A stretch of 64,000 bases of DNA from Geminisphaera colitermitum TAV2. Its GTDB lineage: Bacteria > Verrucomicrobiota > Verrucomicrobiia > Opitutales > Opitutaceae. A program made the translations under genes and the position numbers. The stretch is taken from NCBI RefSeq assembly GCF_000171235.2, contig NZ_ABEA03000085.1, forward strand, positions 1-64,000, in the 5' to 3' direction. The first letter of the stretch is position 1. Every line of letters starts with the position of its first letter. Shown piece after piece: positions 55,277 to 61,665 of this stretch. Under the pieces are notes generated by a model that ran no database searches, had not been told where the DNA came from, and was given only the letters and a program-made list of their open reading frames with translations.

Positions 55277-55319
55277 CTGTTCCGACATATTTTAATTCAT
55301 TTCGCGGAGAACGTTCCCC

Positions 55320-56351
55320 ATGGAAAAACACGCTCGCATTACGATCAAGGAAATGGCCGCCCAACTCGGGGTGTCGCACACCACGGTGTCACTCGCGCTG
55401 CGCAACCACGCTTCACTCCCAAAATCGACGAGAGACAGGATCAAGGATTTCGCGAAAAAAGTGGGCTACCATCCCGATCCAATGCTCGGCTCGCTGGTGG
55501 CCTACCGGCAGCGAAATCGTCCGCAGGGATTCAAGGGTGCGCTGGCATGGCTGACCAACTACACGACCCGCGATGGATGGAAACGGCCATCGACTCTGGG
55601 ATATTTCGCCGGGGCCAGGCAGCGGGCCGCCGAACTGGGTTATCGTATTGATGAACTGTGGCTGCAAGAACCCGACATGGATGCCAGACGGATGTCACAG
55701 ATTCTGGCTTCGCGTAACATCCGGGGAATCCTCTTCGCGCCCCAGCCAGCACCCAACACCCGGCTCTCGCTGGGCCTCGACGGGATTGCCGCCGTGACAT
55801 TCGGGTATTCGCTGGTCGGATTTCATGTGCCGGTTATCATGAATCACCAGTTCCGCAACATGATGAATCTGGTCGGACAACTTGCAGCCCGGGGGTATCA
55901 GAAAATCGGTCTGGCGATGCCGATGGCCAACGACGAGCGGGTTCACCACAACTACGCCGCAGGATATTGGGCGGGGACTCATTTCGCGCGTCCAAAGATC
56001 AAAACACTACCGCTGCATTTGCCCAGGATACTGGAAGAGAAGGCACTGCTTGAATGGTTCGGAAAACATCGTCCCGAGGTCATTGTTGCGGAGGCGGGCT
56101 ATGCGGATCGCATCCTCGAATTTCTGCGAAATGCGGGGATCGAGGTTCCCGCTGAGGTCAGCATCGCGCTGGTCAACATTCCCTACAAAAACACATTTTA
56201 TGCCGGCATCGACGAGAACCATGAGTTGATCGGAGCCACCGCGATCGAGGAGGTCAGCGGAATGTTGTATCACAACGAAACCGGTGAACTGGCCCATCCC
56301 AGGCATGTCCTGATTGACGGTGCCTGGCGTGAGGGGAAAAGCGTGCGTTGA
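55320..56351 (+). CDS. LacI family transcriptional regulator (sialic-acid-like region)
   Basis: A 343-residue LacI-type regulator. The HTH is TIKEMAAQLGVSHTTVSLAL, followed by KVGYHPDPMLGSLVAYRQ, the same arrangement as the regulator at 11.2 kb. The effector domain follows. It is divergent from the NanA-like and BNR genes and convergent with the second aldolase gene. It probably responds to the sugar these enzymes process. ATG 55320 places the HTH at the N-terminus as usual. Confidence 0.93.
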   Translation: MEKHARITIKEMAAQLGVSHTTVSLALRNHASLPKSTRDRIKDFAKKVGYHPDPMLGSLVAYRQRNRPQGFKGALAWLTNYTTRDGWKRPSTLGYFAGARQRAAELGYRIDELWLQEPDMDARRMSQILASRNIRGILFAPQPAPNTRLSLGLDGIAAVTFGYSLVGFHVPVIMNHQFRNMMNLVGQLAARGYQKIGLAMPMANDERVHHNYAAGYWAGTHFARPKIKTLPLHLPRILEEKALLEWFGKHRPEVIVAEAGYADRILEFLRNAGIEVPAEVSIALVNIPYKNTFYAGIDENHELIGATAIEEVSGMLYHNETGELAHPRHVLIDGAWREGKSVR

Positions 56352-56361
56352 TCCCCCCCCT

Positions 56362-56378
56362 CCCCCCCCCCCCCCCCC
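56362..56378. repeat. Poly-C tract (17 nt) between LacI and aldolase genes
   Basis: A C8 run, a T and then 17 C lie between two convergent genes, just 9 bp before the aldolase stop codon. Confidence 0.9.
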
Positions 56379-56386
56379 GCGCACGC

Positions 56387-57394
56387 TTATTTTGTCCGCC
56401 ACAACGGCTGCCCCTTGGAGGTGGCTGCGACGCGTTCGGGAGTCGGAATCAGTTCGGGATAGTAACGCTCCGCAAAATCGCGGATGCGTTGTATCAAATT
56501 TCCGGGTACAGGCAGGGCGGGACGGCGGATCGGCCCGACACGCAGGAATCCGAGCGCGTCAATGACAGCCTTGTGCCTGGCCAGCGGGCTGTAGGCTTCC
56601 AAGGCTTCGAGTTCCGGCGGGAAAATGTGCGGGCGTCCAAGACCGAGTTTCATGCGCGCGGGAAATTCCGTGAAATCACGCTGCACCCGCTCGGCGGCGG
56701 CATAGTCGCCCGTCGCGCACAGGTCCAGGATTTCGCGCACGCGGTGGGGCATCCAGCAGATTTGCAAACTGCCGACACCGATGGCGCGCTGGCGGTGAAG
56801 TTCGACAAGCCAGCCCACGTCGGTCGAACTCATGTGCGCGAGGGGACTTTCACAGTGCATCGTGCGCCAGAGTTTGAAATCCCAATGCGCCTCCTTGCTG
56901 CCGATGAGATTGGGAATGGCGGCGAGTTGCCGGAATGTTTCCACGGTGTAGGGCTGTCGAATCCAGTCGTAGTGATAAACCACTACACCGGTGTCGGGAC
57001 ACGCCGCGCACACTTCCTGCCAGAATTGCATCAATTCCCGCTGGGTGAGCGGAGTGTGATACGGCGCGATGACGAGCAGGCCGTCGATGCCGGCATCCGC
57101 GATCAGGCGGGCGCGGCGGATTGTCTCGTCCGTGGAAAGCGAGATCGCGCCCATCAGACTGACGACTCCGGATTTGACGGTTTCCTCGCGCATGATGATG
57201 GCGATTCGACGCAGTTCTTCATCTGTCAGCGTGTAAAATTCACCTGACGTGCCTGCCATTGCGATCCCCTCCACGCCCAGGGCGATGAGCTTTTGGAGAT
57301 TCTCGCGCAAGGCATCTTCGTCCAAGGCAAAATCCTTGGTGAAAGGAGTCGGGGGATAGGCAATGACACCGCGATAATTTTCTCGTGTTAGCAT
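56387..57394 (-). CDS. Second DapA/NanA-superfamily aldolase
   Basis: A 335-residue (beta/alpha)8 protein. The GTSGEF loop is at residues 48-53, YHYD at 140-143 where the family usually has a Y-x-x-P type motif, and the Schiff-base lysine is K167 in NLIGSKEAH. It therefore keeps the lysine and tyrosine of pyruvate aldolases but differs from the NanA-like paralogue. It may act on a related 2-keto acid or dihydrodipicolinate-type substrate. ATG 57394 starts the conserved N-terminus; upstream codons would cross the shared inverted motif. It is divergent from the EamA permease. Confidence 0.82.
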   Translation of the reverse strand: MLTRENYRGVIAYPPTPFTKDFALDEDALRENLQKLIALGVEGIAMAGTSGEFYTLTDEELRRIAIIMREETVKSGVVSLMGAISLSTDETIRRARLIADAGIDGLLVIAPYHTPLTQRELMQFWQEVCAACPDTGVVVYHYDWIRQPYTVETFRQLAAIPNLIGSKEAHWDFKLWRTMHCESPLAHMSSTDVGWLVELHRQRAIGVGSLQICWMPHRVREILDLCATGDYAAAERVQRDFTEFPARMKLGLGRPHIFPPELEALEAYSPLARHKAVIDALGFLRVGPIRRPALPVPGNLIQRIRDFAERYYPELIPTPERVAATSKGQPLWRTK

Positions 57395-57443
57395 AAGGCG
57401 GGCACTTTCCCCCGCGGATTCCCTCCGTGGCAAACGAGGCGTT

Positions 57444-57504
57444 GCTTTCCCTATCAAGTGCACGACGGCCCGGACACGATGGACGGCGGCTTGATAGGGA
57501 AAGC
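57444..57504. promoter_or_regulatory. 15-bp inverted motif between aldolase and EamA genes
   Basis: GCTTTCCCTATCAAG (57444-57458) and its exact complement CTTGATAGGGAAAGC (57490-57504) face each other with 31 nt between. A third copy (CTTGATAGGGAAAG) occurs at 59267-59280, 64 bp before the second sialidase-like gene. A common transcription factor site is likely. Confidence 0.65.
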
Positions 57505-57581
57505 GAGTGTCTTGTTTCAGCAAACGGGAAACGTGCCACGCTTTTCCGCTTCGTTGCGTATTCGTCCGTTTCCACAATTCC

Positions 57582-58538
57582 ATGCGTATTCAAAACAATG
57601 TTACACAGGGCCGTCTTTATTTCATCCTGTTCCTTTCCTGTTTCTTCGGAGGCTCCGATTTTGTCGTCACCCGGCTGGCGCTCAACACCGTGCCGCCGTT
57701 CCTGTTTTCCGGTGTGCGCTGGGGTATTTCCGGCCTGCTGGTTTGCGGATGGCTGCTGGCGCGCGGCATCTCATTTCCGAACGCACGCCAGATAAGGAAT
57801 GCATTTCTTGTTTCCCTGTTTCTGGTCGTGGGTGGCAACGGCCTGCGCACGTTTGGGCAGACGCTGACCGGCGCGGGCGTCTCGTCGGTCATCATGGCGA
57901 TGGGACCGCTGTTTCTCATGTTTTTCGGAGTGCTCTCCGGCATGGAGCGCAAGCCCTCGTTGCGCGTGTGGGGATATTTGTTTGGCGGGGTGGTGGGCAT
58001 CGCCCTCGTCATTCTGCCCCGTTCCGGTGCTGTTGCGGCGGGCGCGAACATGATCGGTGCGCTCGCGGTGTTGATGGCCTGCCTCTGCTGGGCGTTTGGC
58101 TCGTTGCTGTCTCGCCGGGCATCGTCGCATCCCAGTCGCTTGATGGCGGCGGGGCTGCAAATGCTTCTTGCCGGACCGATGCTGCTCGTCGTTTCCGGCG
58201 CATCAGGCGAGTGGCGCGGTTTCGAACCGACTGCGCTGCCTTGGACGAGTTACGCGCTGCTCGCCTACATGGTGGTTTCTGTGACCAGTTATCTTGGTTT
58301 TGTCTGGCTCCTCGGCAACGCGCCTGCCGCGATGGCCGCCTCGTGCGCCTACATCAATCCCGTGATCGCCATGACGTTGTCATGCCTGATTCTCGGCGAA
58401 CGTTTCGGCCCGACGACTCTGCTCGGTTGCGCTCTGGTTCTGACGATGCTCGTCCTGCTCCTGCGTCACAAAAATCCATCGGAAACGTCAGCGAAAACGC
58501 AGGGGGACCATCAAGTTACGCCAATTCCGGCGAGGTAG
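57582..58538 (+). CDS. EamA/DMT family transporter
   Basis: A 318-residue integral membrane protein with about ten hydrophobic helices in two EamA repeats, the second beginning near residue 150 (MIGALAVLMACLCWAFGSLL). The family (drug/metabolite superfamily) moves small metabolites, often outward, but some members import sugars or amino acids. Its place between two aldolases and a sialidase-like gene suggests transport of a sialic-acid-like molecule or product. ATG 57582 is chosen because the hydrophobic repeat begins soon after. It is divergent from the second aldolase. Confidence 0.85.
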   Translation: MRIQNNVTQGRLYFILFLSCFFGGSDFVVTRLALNTVPPFLFSGVRWGISGLLVCGWLLARGISFPNARQIRNAFLVSLFLVVGGNGLRTFGQTLTGAGVSSVIMAMGPLFLMFFGVLSGMERKPSLRVWGYLFGGVVGIALVILPRSGAVAAGANMIGALAVLMACLCWAFGSLLSRRASSHPSRLMAAGLQMLLAGPMLLVVSGASGEWRGFEPTALPWTSYALLAYMVVSVTSYLGFVWLLGNAPAAMAASCAYINPVIAMTLSCLILGERFGPTTLLGCALVLTMLVLLLRHKNPSETSAKTQGDHQVTPIPAR

Positions 58539-58543
58539 GGGGA

Positions 58544-58963
58544 TCAAGAGCTGATGCTGACCGTGTCGGCAGGCCAGTTGACGAGGGTCCCGGCATCATT
58601 GGTTGCCAGTTTGCAACCTTCCTGACGGGCGATTTGGACGAGCCAGATGTCCATCACTTGCTTGTGCCCTTGCGCCTTGGCGAGCATGGTGCGGTTGGGG
58701 TTTTCCGACGCATAAACGATGCGGCCAGGATGCTTGCCCGACAATTCGGCGTCCACGGCATCAAGGGCTTGATCCACTTTTCGCACGTGCTGTTGCATGA
58801 CTGCGGGATTCATCATGAGCCGGACCGCAGCAAGGTAGGTTTCAGCAGTAATACCCCACCCCGACGGTTTGGCCTGATCCAACCATGCGCGCACGGTTTT
58901 GTTATTCGGATGCCCCAAGCAAATGGCGGCAAGGAACGCATCGTTATCGAGCAGGTATTTCAT
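58544..58963 (-). CDS. VapC-like PIN domain ribonuclease toxin
   Basis: A 139-residue PIN-domain protein. The N-terminal acidic motif is LLDNDAF (D6, D8). A middle glutamate occurs in TAETYLAA, and the C-terminal D-x-x-L-V and LATNDAGT complete the metal site. VapC toxins cleave RNA (often tRNA) and are inactivated by a partner antitoxin. Its ATG overlaps the stop of the upstream antitoxin gene by one base (TAATG). Probable VapBC-type module inserted between the EamA and sialidase-like genes. The target RNA is unknown. Confidence 0.87.
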   Translation of the reverse strand: MKYLLDNDAFLAAICLGHPNNKTVRAWLDQAKPSGWGITAETYLAAVRLMMNPAVMQQHVRKVDQALDAVDAELSGKHPGRIVYASENPNRTMLAKAQGHKQVMDIWLVQIARQEGCKLATNDAGTLVNWPADTVSISS

Positions 58964-59181
58964 TAGTCGTAGAGCGCCGAATCGATGATTTCCTTGGTCA
59001 GTGGCGGCGTGGCAATAACCACGCGACCGGGGCGAATATCATCCTTGGGCAAACGCTTTTTGGCGGACGGCGGGAAAGTCGCGCGACGCAAATAATCGGA
59101 GACGGTCATTCTTTGCAGTTTGGCGGAGCGGCGGACTTCCCGTGCTTGTTCCGGTGTGACTTTGAAAGACAGGACTGGCAT
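58963..59181 (-). CDS. Antitoxin of the VapBC-like pair
   Basis: A 72-residue protein. LSFKVTPEQAREVRRSAKLQ then RMTVSDYLRRATF reads as a ribbon-helix-helix DNA-binding domain, with a C-terminal toxin-binding tail. It is placed directly before the toxin gene, as usual. ATG 59181 is chosen; the longer start at 59217 would overlap the palindromic operator. Small palindromes directly upstream suggest autoregulation. Confidence 0.8.
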   Translation of the reverse strand: MPVLSFKVTPEQAREVRRSAKLQRMTVSDYLRRATFPPSAKKRLPKDDIRPGRVVIATPPLTKEIIDSALYD

Positions 59182-59184
59182 GAT

Positions 59185-59201
59185 GGTATACCGTAATACG
59201 G
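59185..59201. promoter_or_regulatory. Operator candidate of the toxin-antitoxin pair
   Basis: Overlapping palindromes GGTATACC (59185-59192) and CCGTAATACGG (59191-59201) lie immediately upstream of the antitoxin ATG, where TA autorepression sites are expected. Confidence 0.5.
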
Positions 59202-59266
59202 GAATAGCGTCCGTCAAGCGGGCCGACGACCCTGCCGGGTTGTGCTTCTGTTAAAAAGCGCTGCAG

Positions 59267-59280
59267 CTTGATAGGGAAAG
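59267..59280 (+). promoter_or_regulatory. Third copy of CTTGATAGGGAAAG motif
   Basis: Exact 14-bp match to the arms of the inverted motif at 57444-57504. It lies 64 bp upstream of the ATG of the second sialidase-like gene. Confidence 0.6.
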
Positions 59281-59343
59281 TAACGCGGGGATTGCGATGA
59301 CCACCAACCCACGCATTTCTCTTGGGCGACTTCCCAATCTCCC

Positions 59344-60612
59344 ATGCAGAAAGAACTGGCCCCCGATTTCACCGTTGTCGTTTCCTCGCCCTCTCCCGTG
59401 GACACTTGGTGCTACAGCCCCGGCATCTGTCGATGCCCGGACGGCGGGTTGATTGCCACGATGGACTTTGGCGGACCGGGCGTGATTCGTCTGGATGGCC
59501 CCAAATCGGCCAGAGGAGATGACAAGGTGGGCAACCAAGGGCGCGTCTATCGCTCGGAGAACGGCGGCGCGACCTGGCAACTGCAAACGGTGTTCCCGTT
59601 TTATCATGCGAGGCCGTTTTACGCCGGGAAAACGCTCTATGTGCTCGGACATTCACATGACCTCATGGCGATGCGCTCGGATGACGACGGGCGCACCTGG
59701 TCGGCGCCCGCAACCCTTACCCATGACGAGGTCTGGAGCCAGGCGCCGTGCAATGTTCATTACGCCAACGGGTGCGTGTATCTCGTCATGGAAAAACAAC
59801 TACGATTCGACACCGGTTCGTGGCGGAGCAACGGCTTCGGGGCGGTCCTCATGCGCGCAAAAACGAACACCGATCTGACGCGCCCGGAGGCGTGGACGTA
59901 TGCGAGTTCGTTTTCGTTGCGCGACATTTGCCCCACGCAACAGGTGCCGTTGATGGGCATCCCGTTTTTTCCTGTGAAGGACGGACCGGAGGGCGAACTT
60001 GCTCCGGGCCGGCGTCCGTGGCCGCTGGGCTGGTTGGAGAGCAACGTCGTGCAGATCACCGATCCCGATCATTACTGGTTCGACCCGGCCGGACGCACCT
60101 TTCACCTGCTCGCCCGCGCCCCCACATCAACGACCAACCTTGCCGCGTTGCTCAAAGTCGTGGAGCACGAAGACGGCTCGATGACGACCCATCTCGAAAA
60201 ATCACCCTCCGGCGTCGAGATGCTCTACCTCCCGCTGCCCGGCGGACAGATGAAGTTCCACATTCTCCAAGACGAAGTGACGCGCCTCTACTGGTTGTTG
60301 AGCACGCAGGCGACCGACAGCATGACGCGCGCCGATCGCCTGCCTGCCGACCGCTTCAACACGCCCAACGACGAACGCCAGCGCCTGCAGCTCCACTACT
60401 CCAAAAACTGTGTGGACTGGTGTTTTGCCGGCCTTGTCGCCAGCGGTGCCACACAACGACAGGCGCGTCATTACGCGAGCATGACAATCGACGGCGACGA
60501 CCTGCTCATCCTCAGCCGTTCCGGCGACCACCACGCCGCCTCCGCGCATAATGGAAATCTCATTACATTCCACCGCGTAAAAAATTTCCGCCCTCTCGCT
60601 CACCTTCCGTGA
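59344..60612 (+). CDS. BNR-repeat sialidase-like protein, second copy
   Basis: A 422-residue propeller-type protein with Asp boxes (SENGGATWQL, SDDDGRTWSA), and no signal peptide. Sequence elsewhere differs strongly from the 53.0 kb protein, so it is a distant paralogue. It belongs to the sialidase superfamily, but substrate and full catalytic set are not proven. ATG 59344 follows the shared CTTGATAGGGAAAG motif by 64 bp. A LamG PEP-CTERM protein and a large exported protein follow on the same strand. Confidence 0.75.
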   Translation: MQKELAPDFTVVVSSPSPVDTWCYSPGICRCPDGGLIATMDFGGPGVIRLDGPKSARGDDKVGNQGRVYRSENGGATWQLQTVFPFYHARPFYAGKTLYVLGHSHDLMAMRSDDDGRTWSAPATLTHDEVWSQAPCNVHYANGCVYLVMEKQLRFDTGSWRSNGFGAVLMRAKTNTDLTRPEAWTYASSFSLRDICPTQQVPLMGIPFFPVKDGPEGELAPGRRPWPLGWLESNVVQITDPDHYWFDPAGRTFHLLARAPTSTTNLAALLKVVEHEDGSMTTHLEKSPSGVEMLYLPLPGGQMKFHILQDEVTRLYWLLSTQATDSMTRADRLPADRFNTPNDERQRLQLHYSKNCVDWCFAGLVASGATQRQARHYASMTIDGDDLLILSRSGDHHAASAHNGNLITFHRVKNFRPLAHLP

Positions 60613-60656
60613 CTACCGAAACAGAATCTTAACGCGAACGGACAACCGCTCTCTCT

Positions 60657-60668
60657 CCCCCCCCCCCC
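60657..60668. repeat. Poly-C tract (12 nt) upstream of LamG PEP-CTERM gene
   Basis: CT repeats and a 12-nt C run lie between the sialidase-like stop and the PEP-CTERM start, 33 bp before the latter. Confidence 0.85.
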
Positions 60669-60701
60669 ACTCTCTCCCGGCATCAACCCAAACGAAACGT
60701 C

Positions 60702-61661
60702 ATGAAAAAACAAATACACACATCCATCAAAGGAACTCTCCTCGCACTTACGGCATTCGTCTGGCTGCCGTGTGCCTTTGCCGACGCTTATTCCGACGCT
60801 GTTCTTGGCGACAATCCTCTCGTGTATTTTCGTTTTGACGGCAGTGGTTCCACCGTGACGAACAGCGGCTCTGCCACGACGATTTCCGGAACGCTCGCCG
60901 GCTGGACAAACGCCACCAACGTCACACAAAACAGCGACAATGGTTTGAACGGAGCGTCCTTCCCCGGCCTTGATGCAACGAACACCGGGCTTGCCCTCAC
61001 GCGCAGCACGACCAACCCGGCGGGCGTGTCCATCAACAACGCCACAATCGCCAGTGCGATCAACGGCCAGTCCGCCGTTAGCGTCGAGTTCTTCTTCAAA
61101 AACACGGCCTCGATGGGCGGCACACAAACGATCTTCAACATTCCGGGTTACACGAGCGGGAGCTACGCCGCCGGTCTTGTTGTGGAAGTGGTCAACTCCG
61201 ATCTTCGCATCACCGGTCGCAGCGTGGGAACCGACACATTTGCCAACGTCAACAAGACGTTTGCCGAAGTGCTTCCCTCGGCGGGAACCTGGGTTCATAT
61301 CGTCGCTATTTTCGACATCGGGAACGACTCGCTCAAAATCTACAAGAACGGCGCATTATTCGGCACCCAGTCCATTGTGTGCAGCTCGGACACGATAAAC
61401 TACACCAGCAGCACCGGCAGTACCGGCAGTTCGGAATTGGCGTGGATCGGTCGCAACGGCAACTCCACCGCGGCAGCAGCCAATCCCATCGGTGCCAGCA
61501 TTGACGAATTTGCGATTTACAAAGGCGCGTTGAGTGCCGACGCGATTGCCGCGCATTATGCTGCCGCCATCACTGCCGTTCCCGAACCCGCGACCACCGG
61601 ACTGCTCGTTGGAGGAGCCATGGCGTTACTGATCTTCGTCCTCCGGCGAAAACACCGCTGA
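60702..61661 (+). CDS. LamG-like PEP-CTERM protein
   Basis: A 319-residue exported protein. Signal peptide is residues 1-27 (GTLLALTAFVWLPCAFADA). A laminin-G/concanavalin-like lectin domain covers about 35-280 (NPLVYFRFDGSG, ASIDEFAIYKGALSADAIAA), typical of carbohydrate-binding LamG repeats. The C-terminal PEP-CTERM signal is VPEPATTGLLVGGAMALLIF and RRKHR. It likely binds glycans at the surface. It follows the second BNR protein and precedes a large exported protein by four bases. Confidence 0.93.
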   Translation: MKKQIHTSIKGTLLALTAFVWLPCAFADAYSDAVLGDNPLVYFRFDGSGSTVTNSGSATTISGTLAGWTNATNVTQNSDNGLNGASFPGLDATNTGLALTRSTTNPAGVSINNATIASAINGQSAVSVEFFFKNTASMGGTQTIFNIPGYTSGSYAAGLVVEVVNSDLRITGRSVGTDTFANVNKTFAEVLPSAGTWVHIVAIFDIGNDSLKIYKNGALFGTQSIVCSSDTINYTSSTGSTGSSELAWIGRNGNSTAAAANPIGASIDEFAIYKGALSADAIAAHYAAAITAVPEPATTGLLVGGAMALLIFVLRRKHR

Positions 61662-61665
61662 ACCA

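Noticed and set aside
57458-58966. 502-codon plus-strand frame overlapping the EamA gene
   Set aside because: Arg/Cys/His-rich out-of-frame reading; the EamA frame has ten membrane helices.
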